From Saposhnikovia divaricata (taxonomy: Eukaryota; Streptophyta; Magnoliopsida; Apiales; Apiaceae), in NCBI GenBank assembly GCA_036435485.1, contig CM071598.1, positions 174,106,148-174,170,147 of the forward strand: a stretch of 64,000 nt of DNA, given 5' to 3'. Of this stretch, positions 21,835 to 34,019 are shown one piece after another. Both the position numbers and the translations under genes were made by a program. The first letter of the stretch is position 1, and the number at the start of each line of letters is the position of its first letter. The notes under the pieces are model-generated. The model saw only the letters and a list, made by a program, of their open reading frames with translations. It was not told the origin of the DNA and ran no database searches.

Positions 21835-24800
21835 AGGATCTTAGGTTACAGTTCTAGAAACAAGAAAACCCAAAACCAACTTAAATACAACTCTATATAC
21901 AAAACTTTAAACATACTTAAATCACTGGTATAACTTCGAATAGAAGTATACCAGGCCAACTAATCAAATACATACTATAACTACTAAAACTATATATACA
22001 TACAACAAATCAAACTTTAAATCTAAATACCCTGATCCACGTCAGCTTCATAACAGCACCCTGCTTCCTCTTTCCACTTTCTGAACTGCGCAGTCTAAGC
22101 CTCGCCAACTAGTTTACTGAAAAGTTAGATTTTAAAAAAAACAACAAGTGTGAGCCAAAGAATGCTCAACAAGTTATATATATAGAACTGAACTGGATGA
22201 AATAAGAATGCAATAACTGTAATTCAAGAAATAGGAACAATAAATATGAGCGAAGGAATGCTCACCAATTTATAATCAATACTATAATTGAAATCTGGAT
22301 TCTTAACTTTAACAGAAGATTAATATCATTTAAAACATTTATAACTCGAAATCAGAATTTAATAACTGACAAGGTTCGTAATACTAGATTCAATACTTTT
22401 AATACTTTCAAAATACTTTAACTATCGCTTTAACAAAATCTCCAAGAAATTCTCAGTTACTCAAATTTCATTCATGTCACTAAGCGTTTGCACACCTAGC
22501 TGCCTAACCGGCCTGACAATCATGAGTTTGAATAAATAAGAAGATCTCAATTCATTCTCGGTCCTTACTATCACTGCGCAACAAATGCCACAGCGACCAT
22601 AATAACCGTGAATTAGTTTTCACCGTTCAAAACACTAGTATAATAACTTTCCATTTTTATACTAACAGTATTTATTAACTCAAATCATAACTTTTAACTC
22701 AACTCATAACTTTATATTCAACATACTTGGAAATGAAAATGTACTTTAACTTAAACATTCTATCATAAGAATATATTTGCATAAAAACAACATTTAATAG
22801 AATTAGAGTTTTCATCATACTCTAGACGTTACGGGTGATCAGCCACGTAAAGTCCAGCTAAAAACAATACTATGGGATCCCTCATTAGGCACTTATTGAC
22901 ATTGGCCTTTACTACTCTGACCACGAAGCTGGTCCACATTTTTATAAAATTCTTCCAATTCCATTAAACTACTTTACTATCAATTTATCTCAGGGAAACT
23001 ATATACATAAAGAACATTATACTAAAACAAGGAATAAGAATGCAATACCAGCAAAAACTTTAACAGAATATTATTGACAATACTTAAGAAAGAATAATAC
23101 TGGCAATAAAACTGAAATTCTACTTTTCACATGATAAATGAATAAAATATATCCTTATCAATACTTTGAAGGAGAGGATACTAGCAATATGATTTGAAGG
23201 GAATACTATATTGAATAGAAACATATTTATCTCGCTTGAACGATAACCGAGGGTTAGTACACTTGCCTCGATACACGAAGTTTCCAATTCCAATATCTCA
23301 TTTCTTTACTCACTTCACATCAGACTCCATTTCTTTACACGCTGCCCTCTGTTCGGCTACACACTTATCTTTCCTTTACCATTTGCCCACCACTCTGCTA
23401 TTATACTCGCTAATTCCGATGAATATCTCCTTTCTCAAAATTTCATCCTTACGTACCCTAGCTCCAAGCCGGGCCTCCTACTCGTACCTATAAGCAGGTA
23501 AAATACTAATTTAGTACACTTACAACCTTAATTTGTATAACTCTATTCTACCCATTCGTGTCTTATTATGGTTTACAATTAACACATATAGCACATACAG
23601 TTATACTTAAAAAAATATTGTATATCTAGATAATGTCAAATAAACACAACGCACATGTCATCATAAAAAAAACAACTAATTCAATATACAATAATTACCA
23701 CCTAATAGGTATCCCAAACAAATTAGTTCACAACTCGTATAAATTTTAAACCCACATGTATACTAAGTAACCATCCTTCAAACCAAAACAATATTTTAAT
23801 CAATCCAGAATTTAATTCTTAATACATTATAATACGAGTGAAATTTACAACCACTATTTTACAAAACTAATTCCATGCTTCAAACTATAATTTTAAATTT
23901 AAATTAATCCCATTAGTATCTCAAGATTTCATTATCACGACCCAAAATCTGTAATCTCTGAATTAAACCCAATATTATTCGAATGGAACCAACCACAAAC
24001 AAGGCATACCACCTCCTCCTCCTCAATACCGTATCACATATACACGGATTAAATTTCACTGACACCAACAAACACACCCGGACAAGGCTCAAATATATAT
24101 AACCTATAAGAATACCATTACTACCATGATTTCCTTTGGTCTCCCTTTTTTTTGTACCCATTTGTTCTACACGTCAAACACCACACAAATTACCTCTTAC
24201 ACCTATACTACGTACACATACAACTACAATCAGCACCCTCCTTCACCCACTTGTTATTCTATCACACACAACCATCACAACCATCCTGGCCACACACCCG
24301 AATACAAATATTAACACCCTCACACATGAACTTCAACAATCAACACCAACATCTCACTCACTCTCATGAACATCTAATCACGACTCCCACACCCACATCT
24401 TTACCTCTTCATTCTTACATTCTATACTCCTCCTTCAACCTTCAACACCCTCTTAGTCTTTTCCCCAGCTCTGCCTTTACCTCTCCTAATCTCTCGTCTC
24501 TCCCCTATTCTTCCTCGAGCAACCCCCGCACAATCCCCCCAAACAAACAACCAAACATCTTTTCTCTCCCATCTTACTTTACCACAGCTAAATTAGCATA
24601 TACATGAAGATTCAAGAATCACAAATCGTTATGGCACTTACAACAATCATGAATCACCCTAAATAATATAAACCCATTACGAAATACTACAATTACATTT
24701 ATTAACACAATTAAACATCCAAACATCCTTTACACTCTATAAAAATCATTACCCATCACATTACTAGCTATAAATAAAGTATCCACATACAATTTAGTGA

Positions 24801-25682
24801 CATACAATCACCTCGACACTAGTATTACTCGATATATATACTTACACATCATACCTACACATATATACGGGTCACATCTCACCACAGCACACACATACTT
24901 ACATACTCGTATATATATATATATATACATATATATGGGTGGAGAAGATAAAGGATGTGAGGGAAAGATTGAGAGAGAGAGTTGTGAGGGAGGGAGATGT
25001 CGAGAGAAATGGAGAGAGTATTTAGAGTTTAGTAAGAGACGCACAAAACCAGAACAATCAAGAAGCTGTGTGGTTTGATTAAAAGAGAAAAAATAAAGTG
25101 ACATTTCATAATGCTAACAAATCAAATAAAAAATTTAAATAAACAGCATTTATAAATCAAATTTAAATATAAAAAATGGTGAAAGATAAAACTTTTCATT
25201 TCTAAATAAAGAGTGAAAAATTATGAACACCCACATATTTTTAAAATATTTTTAGGATCAAAAATGAATTAAATATGAATTTTCAAAGTTTTGATCCTTT
25301 AAATACAATAAAACTCTTAAAATCATTTTAAAATACCGAAACATCCAAATTAATCCACTCAACAATTTTTTAAAACTCAATAAATATATAAAGATAATTT
25401 TACAAAAGATTTCATGATTTTTAAGCCCTCCGATAATCAAATAAAGATTTTTGAAGATCAATAATACTTGATTTAAATATTTTTAAATCACTAAAATACC
25501 AATAAAATACTGGGGCACACATTGGCACACATAACTCAATATATACTCATATAAACTCAATACTAAATATCGTTGAATTTCACAACGATATTCCCAAATC
25601 CAATTCCATCCTTTAAATACTAATTAACATAATAATTAATAAAATAATAATAATAAATTCTAAAATAATCCGGTATCTTACA

Positions 25683-25968
25683 GGAGGTCGCTCCCTATTT
25701 CGGAAATACCCTCCTCACAGGAGGTGGATTTTCCGAAGATCAAAACTTGAATAAGATTCTCCTTAAAGAAGATCATCTTTTAGCATGATCCATGAAGACC
25801 CTCCTTAGAGGAGGTCGTCTATCACAGAAATTCAATCAAAATATGAGGAAAAACAAGCAAGTTTTATTAATAAATATAAATCCTGGCTAAGGAGGAGTAC
25901 ATGCACGACCCCCCCTAGACTTTCATGATAATAAATTAAAGGAAAATATAACAAAGGTAGAAAATACA
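25683..25968 (-). repeat. Tat 3' region, right part of the tandem repeat
   Basis: After the duplicated GGAGG the interrupted repeat unit continues (TCGCTCCCTATTTCGGAAATACCCTCCTCACAGGAGGTGGATTT, spread over 25688-25731) and then decays into CCTCC/GGAGG pairs (25800-25825). It lies directly downstream of integrase in element order. Confidence 0.75.
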
Positions 25969-26995
25969 TTACTGGTAATATTTCTTCAAATGTTCCATGT
26001 TCAAAGCACGTGGAATATGCTTTCCCTCCATGTCAGCCAGATAATAAGTTCCTTCCCATAAAACTGCTCTAACCTTATATGGCCCTTCCCAATTTGCGCC
26101 AAATACTCCATGATTCTGGACTTTTGTGTTAGGCATGACCCTGCGAAGAACATAATCACCCACCTTCAAAGGTCTAGCCCTTACCCTAGTATTATAATAT
26201 CGTGCCACCCTTTGCTGATAAGAAACCAATCTTCCACCATGTCAAGATAGAGAAGATGATTTACTTCATTCACCTCCGGCTGAAAATGGCCTCTTCGAAA
26301 AGAGCCTGCCCTTAACTCAACGGGAACCATAGCCTAACATCCGTATGTCAAAGCAAAGGGGGTTTCTCCCATAGTAGTCTTAGGTGTCGTATTATAACTC
26401 CACAAGACATTAGGAAATTCTTCAGGCCAATTACCCTTGCTATCATCCAACTTTGCCTTCAAGGTATGTTTGATGATTTTATTAATTGCGTCCGTCTGCC
26501 CATTCGTCTGAGGATGGCTCACAGCGGAGAAATCCTTTTTAATTCCAAGATTACTACATAGCTCACGCATCTCCTTACTATTAAACTGCTTTCCATTATC
26601 AGATATAAGCTATATGGAATCCCAAACCGACAGACATTGGAGTGATACACGAAATCCACCAACTTCTTCGCAGTGATCATCGCCAAGGGCTCTGCTTCCG
26701 CCCATTTAATGAAGTAATCTACAGCAACCACCGCGTATTTCACTCCCCCCTTCCCTTTGGGGAGTTACCCAATCAACTCGATTCCCCACATAGCAAAAGG
26801 GCAAGGACTAGTCAAAGAAGTAAGGGGAGCAGCAGGGCTGTTCACAAAGTTAGCATAGCGCTGACACTTGTCGCAAGACCTTGCAAACTGAAAAGCATCT
26901 TCCCGAAGAGTAGGCCAGTAGTATCCTTGTCGAAGTACTTTCTGAGCTAGTGATCCACCCCCCGAGTGATTACCACAAATCCCTTCATGAATCTC
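25969..26995 (-). pseudogene. Tat integrase, broken
   Basis: In minus order: an HHCC zinc-binding region (HEGICGNH ... CDKC), the first catalytic Asp in AVVAVDYFIKWAEAE, and then a frameshift near 26612. The second Asp (ISDNGKQF) is in another frame, followed by SHPQTNGQTDAIN, where an Asp stands at the usual catalytic Glu position. A TAG lies at 26334-26336, and a GPY-like C-terminal module (NWEGPYKVRAV) ends at 25969. Integrase inserts the cDNA into the host genome; this copy cannot. Its N-terminal part is cut at 26995 by the next nested element and continues at 36258. Confidence 0.88.
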
Positions 26996-27986
26996 TCTGA
27001 CATCCCTAGATCCGGGGTCAAGGATCCAGGTCATCACGGTCCAATTTCCGATCAATATCAATATCTCTTGAGTCTTTTTTTTATAACTTAATACTTATGC
27101 AATTGACCCCACACTAATACACACACACCAGTCATATGCTCATAGAACAACATCCACAATATTAAAAGTTTAAAGTTAACAGTTATTACAAACCCAGAAT
27201 TCTACTAAGTACATTGTTGAATAATACTTCTACAGGAAGCATTTCAACAACCAAAAGTTTATTACAAACTTACACACTTAATTTACATAAGTCTACTAAG
27301 CCCCTTTCGCTTGTCACTACCTCGGGGATGGTCGCCAGCACTCGCTCAAAAGGTCGCCTTTTCCTTACCCTCTTGCGGGGTGTAGTGCGTAGAATCGGCA
27401 TGGGACCTAGCTGTTATATACATAAGTGGCAAGAGTGAGCTATAATAGATCAGCAAGATAATATTGTAAACTAGAATTTAAAATGTGAACAGGTATACAT
27501 ATATATATGCATATATAAGCAGAAACCAATTATAATCCTTAAGGAAGAATAAAGCTCTTATTTAATAATGCATCATCCACTTACTATTATAAGAAAGAAA
27601 TCTAAAATAATATAATATCAGTTTCTCTTCATCTGTAACCATAATTCCATCATCTCATATCATTATTCTGTTTTCAGTATAGAAATCTGAAAACCATTTT
27701 CAATTCTTTCTTTCAAGTTTTTTTTTTCACTGTTGCCGAATACGTAAGGACGATGATCAGTCGCCCTCCGTACCCGTCCTTTTTACTACCGGTAGAAGGA
27801 GGAAGGTACACCACTACATCCCCTGGAGGAAGGTACACCACTACATCCTCCTTCGGCAACTCTTGGGCCGAAATAAAATATTGATTGCTGGACTGTGCCG
27901 CACACAGCCTCCTATGCTTTTTGTTGCTATCCCCCTTTTTGTCAAATCATTATTCCATTCTCGCACATTACTTCTATAAAATATAT

Positions 27987-28048
<62 letters not shown>

Positions 28049-30465
28049 CTTGATGCTTTGATTATGATCCAGACATCTCTTTCATATTCAAGAAATCAAA
28101 TATACTTTTATATTCATAAAATATTCCGTCTATTTTAAGAGTATTAAATAATAATCAAATAATATTTATTAAACCACTGATACTCAAAAAGAATATTTTT
28201 AATATAGCATTATAAACCATATAACCCTAGATAACAACTGATACCATTCCCTTTCATATCTCTTTTACCATAGAGCATATTCGCTCCATTCGTAATCATC
28301 TCTATATCCATATTTCATAAATCATATCCATCTCTCTTTAATTTCCCAAAATCAAGGAAATATATTCTTTGCAACATAGCAACAATAGCATCACATATAT
28401 ATTCCATGATATCATTTTTATTCCGAAGATAAATAATTTTCAAAGTAGGGATAGAAGGATCTTGCCTCGATCTCTGTAAGTCGGAAGTATAGCTCGTGGC
28501 TCTCCCGAAGTCTCTGTAACACGAAAAGGATCATTATCAGAATGTATTCCACTTAACCACCTACGCTCATATAATAACACTCTTACAATATCCCATTACT
28601 ATCTCAAAAGGTCTTGAGGACTTAACCATTCTTATTGCCGATTAAAGTTCTTAACGATTTACATTCTTTCCTTAACAACCACTCTCGACTGTAAAAATCC
28701 TCATAATTCATAAATTCCACAATTTGACACAAGGTCAGTTGGTAAGGGTTCTTTGATCACCCTATTATAACATCCCAAAGTTTCATAATTTTTAAAAATG
28801 TCTAAGTATGGTAGTTATGGCCTCGAAGTTGGTACAACTACGTTTTCTCGGTTCTCGAACGTCTTTCACTAAAACTGACTTTTCTCCTAAACCGTACATC
28901 AGATTTTAACGTACTTTATATCAAAACGATCTATGAACTAAGCTCTATCATCTCATGGTCACTTGGTACTCTAGACAGGGTGCTACTGTACGGAATTGGT
29001 GTCCAAAAACAGGACAGTTTTTGTTTTAACTAAAATCGGACATTATAACGGCTATAAACCGGACGTTTCCAAGTTTATCACAACAACCCAAGCCACACCG
29101 GGCATACCATACATCCATAACATCAACCAACATTCATTCTACACCTCTAAGGGCAGTGGGTACATTTAACTCCAATATCCAACCCTTTTACACATTTAAC
29201 AATCATAAAATTCCTTAACATGCACTTATCTCTACATATCATCAAAACTACACTAAAACTCATATGAACTAAAAGGGTGGGTTCAGTTTTTACCTTCCTT
29301 GATGTGTGTAATAGCTTTATAAACCTTGTATAGTCCTTGTATATCCTTGGGTAAGCTTGGATGATCAAAAGAATTGAAGAAAACAAAGTTAGTAATTCCG
29401 AGTTATTAGAACCCGACTGAAAGATCATGAAAAACGAGGCCCTTACCTAGGTTTTCTGGACGGGGCTTCTAAATGAAAGTTGTAGAGCATCTAACCAGCT
29501 TTCCAACAATATAAAGAACACAAAATTCCATTGAGTAATGAAGGAGATATGGCCGTTTGAAAATCATCACCGAAACTGGGAACAATCCTGGACAGTTTGG
29601 TTCCTCAACTTGGGGAGATGATTTGCCTAGGCTACACTACTTGGATTGCTATGAAATTTGGATCGAATAATTCCCATGGAGTGGAGAGATTGTGGTTCAA
29701 ATTTGGTGATTTTATCATGGATAGAAATGGAGATATGATTTTTCTTCTCCTCCTTGCTCTTGCTGGGCAGGTTGTAGAGAAAGAGATAATGGAAAGTAAT
29801 TGATTCCTCTTGCTTGTTTTGATCTTATCTTGATCAATTCTTGATAATTCTAGAGTCTAGTGGAAGCTTTGGAGATATTTTGTGGTAAAACCATGCTAAA
29901 ATGACTAATTTACCCTTAAAACAAGTTAGTGGAATGTGATGTCATTCTAATGATCTCATAATCTCTTTTGCTTTGTTTTTCTAAGTATAATGCTAAAATC
30001 TTGGTAAATGGTCATGTGGTAGGTATCCTTGCTATATTACTAATCTTGGTTGTCTTGTCCCCATACTCGTCTACTTACGATTCGTTTCGAATGTACCTCA
30101 TTATCTCAGTGGTTTCGAAATCATTTAACAATCCAAATTCCTTTGGTATTTCCTTCACTTAATAATCCTTTAGTTTATACTAATTCACTAATTCCTCAAT
30201 ATATAATTCCTTTAATATCTCCATGCTCCTTAATATCCAATAAATAGAAGCTCGTTCGAACTCAAAATCATCAAAATCTAAATTCAGGAATTTGTGAAAT
30301 CCATCGCCATTTCGAGTAACTTATTTTTATAGTATATCACTAATATGGTTTTTGTTTGTTCATTTTCCATTTCCAATATAGAGTACCTACACACCATTTC
30401 CCTAAATTCCTCAAGATTACTATTCATTTGGGCACTGTAGCCTTTCTAAAGTTAGGGTTATTACA
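26996..30465 (-). repeat. 3' LTR of the element at 26996-36257
   Basis: 3470 bp, first bases TCTGACATCC (partner has TGTGACATCC), end GTTATTACA. It contains a 27 bp duplication AGGAAGGTACACCACTACATC-type (27809-27855), a (TA)n run at 27991-28047, and a stretch near 29184-29374 that is missing from the partner LTR. Short ORFs here are not credible. Confidence 0.92.
27991..28047. repeat. (AT)n microsatellite
   Basis: About 57 bp of AT dinucleotides inside the LTR. The matching site of the partner LTR (33954-34017) is also AT but of a different length. Similar runs occur at 31520-31562 and 32655-32725 in the interior of the same element. Confidence 0.95.
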
Positions 30466-31516
30466 GTCTTCCCCCCTTAAAAGGATTCCGTCCCGGAATC
30501 ATGTCAGAAATGTTCATGAATACCTTTCTCATCCACACCTTCTAATTCCACACTACTTCCTTTATCCTTTTTCCTTTCATAATATCTCTATCTTGTTTGC
30601 GCAAAAAATACACCAACATAACTTGCTTGTCATTCATCAACATGCCATTTAACTTATCATTAGTAGTACTCTCACTATCCTTTTCTTGGAGATTTCTTCC
30701 TATATTCAGTCATTCTATCTCATCTAATCTCTCCTTCCTCTTTTGCCTAAGGGTATCGGCCACCACATTGGCCTCCCCTGAATGGTAGTGTATCTCACTA
30801 TGGTTTGTCTATATTATGATCTCTATCATGACATAAAATATTTAATACCTCCATCTTAATATATCTTGTCTCTGTAAAATCCTCCAGACATTTGACTATG
30901 GCACTATTCCTTGAAACAATTGTAAGAAAATAATACCTATAATATATATTTCCTGTTCGTACCTGAACAAGTTTGTGTTTTTCCCAAAATACTCATACTC
31001 TCCTTTTTATAGCGTTCCTTACCCTTAACAGATACTGATTTTCCTTATCTAGATTGTCAACCTACCTACACCATTCATTGACTAAGTCGATCCCTAACCA
31101 AACATTTACACTTTAAAAGGTTAAATCAGGGCATACCTACAATTTCCTCCGGATACCTTACCTTATATGTCCATTGTTCACTATACGCTCTTTACATCTT
31201 GCTGATCCACCTTAGTTCCTTCATGAAATACTATCTATTCCACCTCTGAAATTTTCCTTTATTATTCTCATCAAAATCTTTACCTCAAGTTTTACTCATT
31301 CACACCTTTTGGATTAATCCTTTGAATACTTAACATCTTTAATCTCTCCATGGTACTTAGGGTATTAGTCACAATATTGGTCTTCCCCTACTAATAGTTA
31401 TTGCATCTCAAAATCCTTCATTAATTATCCTCACTTCCTTTGTTGATCCTTTTTCTGACTCTATCCTCAAAATCACCTTACTCTCAATAGTAAATCTCAA
31501 TTATGCCTTAAAATTC

Positions 31517-31565
<49 letters not shown>

Positions 31566-32651
31566 TTACTAATCATCAAATATACCTATTTCTTCTCACG
31601 AATTTCCTTCCTCTCTTATATTGAAACGCTTCTAGCTCTAATTATCTCTTATTGAAATTTCCCTTGGAATCTCAAGTTTCCTTGTGTAATCACGTATACT
31701 ATAAACATTGCTTCCATCCATTAATGAAATCTTTTATATTCAAAACAATTAATAGAATTTAGGAGACTTTGAATTGAAACGAACCCAGAAACAAGCAAGG
31801 GTCCCACAACAATTTATAAAATTAAAAGTTTTCAATAACCTTTATTCGAAACAAAAGAATATTTGAGAAATCAATATGATAGAAGAACCCGTATGTCACA
31901 CAAGTGAGGGCGTCCCCTCCGACTTTCTATCACACAGACAGATTGTCCTTGTGTATACATATAGGGCTATTCCTCTTAGTTGGAGTAAGAAATATAGAGG
32001 GAAATTTAAATCACGATGATATATACCACCTTTCGAAAATAATCTTAGAGAAATATTTTGACTGAGATAGATCGAATAAAATTTTGAAATACATTCTAAA
32101 GGTACCAGAAAGTTTTGAAAAGATACAGGCCCTTTTTGAATAAGAGGTGATAGATCACCCTGGAATTACTCACCACTGGAGGAAAATTTGAAACTCAATA
32201 ATATAATTTGGCAGGGCTTTAGGAAATTTTGAAAATAGGTACCGTTAATAGCCTCTGCCCAATTGCAAAACCCAATAATTGAAGGTTTTCCTCAAATACC
32301 ATTTATTTCTCTTATCAATCCTGTATGCTACATAAGCTTAACACTTTTAGCATAATAACCTTTCCATTTAAGTCAATCTCGGAATGTCTCAGTCTGTCTT
32401 GGTCTTTAAGGTATATCTTGGCTTTACCGACCAATCCTCAGTTTCACCCTTTCATCTCCACAAACAATCAGTGTCTATTCACCAATCTACTTACTCTATT
32501 ACCTCAAACTCCCTCATTTTCCTTTACATTTGCCCTAGTATCACGTTTAGGCGGCATGATTCTGTACATAACAATATTCTCCATTATTTACCCAAATTTA
32601 GGGCACAATATACATTCTTCCATATTCAATAATCATATCACCGACTAACAC

Positions 32652-32727
<76 letters not shown>

Positions 32728-32954
32728 CTAGCCACTCACGACATAACCCGACTAACCCATTTCCTCTCCCTATAATAAAACATAAACCTTTATTAGTAAT
32801 AATCTATAAAATTATAATCACTACTTAGAATAATTGCTACATTCGATATACCACCCTTGAACTCGATGGGAGTTCATAATTTATTTTATTACTGATATAT
32901 TTATTCTTATCACTTTTGTTCCTGACCATTATGACTCTTAGCTCTGATACCATC
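30466..32954 (-). other. Interior of the non-autonomous element: decayed pol traces, AT repeats, PBS
   Basis: At 30480-30500 the sequence AAAAGGATTCCGTCCCGGAAT also occurs at 44232-44252 at the end of the Tekay pol. About 30735-30790 resembles the RNase H-integrase border of that pol. 31905-31990 resembles 7918-8010 of the other non-autonomous element. (TA)n runs are at 31520-31562 and 32655-32725. The PBS (TGGTATCAGAGC, minus) is at 32941-32952. Nothing else coding is visible. Confidence 0.7.
32941..32952 (-). promoter_or_regulatory. Primer binding site, initiator-Met tRNA type
   Basis: The minus strand reads TGGTATCAGAGC, two bases inside the 5' LTR that starts at 32955. Confidence 0.88.
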
Positions 32955-33950
32955 TGTGACATCCCTAGATCCGGGGTCAAGGATCCAGGTCATCACGGTC
33001 CAATTTCCGATCAATATCAATATCTCTTGAGTCTTTTTTTTTATAACTTAGTACTTATGCAATTGACCCCACACTAATACACACACACCAGTCATATGCT
33101 CATAGAACAACATCCACAATATTAAAAGTTTAAAGTTAACAGTTATTACAAACCCAGAATTCTACTAAGTACATTGTTGAATAATACTTCTACAGGAAGC
33201 ATTCCAACAACCAAAAGTTTATTACAAACTTACACACTTAATTTACATAAGTCTACTAAGCCCCTTTCGCTTGTCACTACCTCGGGGATGGTCGCCAGCA
33301 CTCGCTCAAAAGGTCACCTTTCCCTTACCCTCTTGCGGGGTGTAGTGCGTAGAATCGGCATGGGACCTAGCTGCTATATACATAAGTGGCAAGAGTGAGC
33401 TATAATAGCTCAGCAAGATAATATTGTAAACTAGAATTTAAAATGTGAACAGGTATACATATATATATATATATATATATGCATATATAAGCAGAAACCA
33501 ATTATAATCCTTAAGGAAGAATAAAGCTCTTATTTAATAATGCATCATCCACTTACTATTATAAGAAAGAAATCTAAAATAATATAATATCAGTTTCTCT
33601 TCATCTGTAACCATAATTCCATCATCTCATATCATTATTCTGTTTTCGGTATAGAAATCTGAAAACCATTTTCAATTCTTTCTTTCAAGTTTTTTTTTTC
33701 ACTGTTGCCGAATACGTAAGGACGATGATCAGTCGCCCTCCGTACTCGTCCTTTTTACTACCGGTAGAAGGAGGAAGGTACACCACTACATCCCCCTGGA
33801 GGAAGGTACACAACTACATCCTCCTTCGGCAACTCTTGGGCCGAAATAAAATATTGATTGCTGGACTGTGCCGCACACAGCCTCCTATGCTTTTTGTTGC
33901 TATCCCCCTTTTTGTCAAATCATTATTCCATTCTCGCACATTACTTCTAT

Positions 33951-34019
<69 letters not shown>

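Larger units (their letters stand above)
3493..25682 (-). mobile_element. Non-autonomous Tekay-like LTR retrotransposon, right LTR split by a copia element
   Basis: Both ends read TGTAACGCCCCC...TATCTTACA and are flanked by the 5 bp TSD GGAGG (3488-3492 and 25683-25687). LTRs are 3493-7479 (3987 bp) and 8684-25682 (about 4048 bp after removal of the 12.95 kb copia insertion and one TSD). The PBS TGGTATCAGAGC lies on the minus strand at 8669-8680, so the right LTR is the 5' LTR. The 1204 bp interior codes for nothing recognisable. LTR length, PBS type and terminal motif resemble the Tekay element at 39670, but the LTR body is different. Confidence 0.9.
8684..25682 (-). repeat. 5' LTR of the non-autonomous element, interrupted at 8889-21834
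   Basis: The LTR starts TGTAACGCCCCC at 8684, runs to 8888, and resumes at 21835 to end TATCTTACA at 25682. The interruption carries the TSD AGGAT (8884-8888 and 21835-21839). The LTR again carries the spurious cytosine-rich open stretch (24152-24607) and an AT run at 24910-24935. Divergence from the left LTR is low, with scattered single-base changes and short indels. Confidence 0.92.

Noticed and set aside
8684..25682. Segmental duplication of 3493-7479
   Set aside because: TG...CA ends, PBS, PPT and a shared TSD show these are the two LTRs of one element, split by a copia insertion.
26996..27061. N-terminal extension of the Tat integrase ORF (MILIGNWTVMTW...)
   Set aside because: These codons are LTR sequence of the nested element read through in the same frame; the true upstream part is at 36258.
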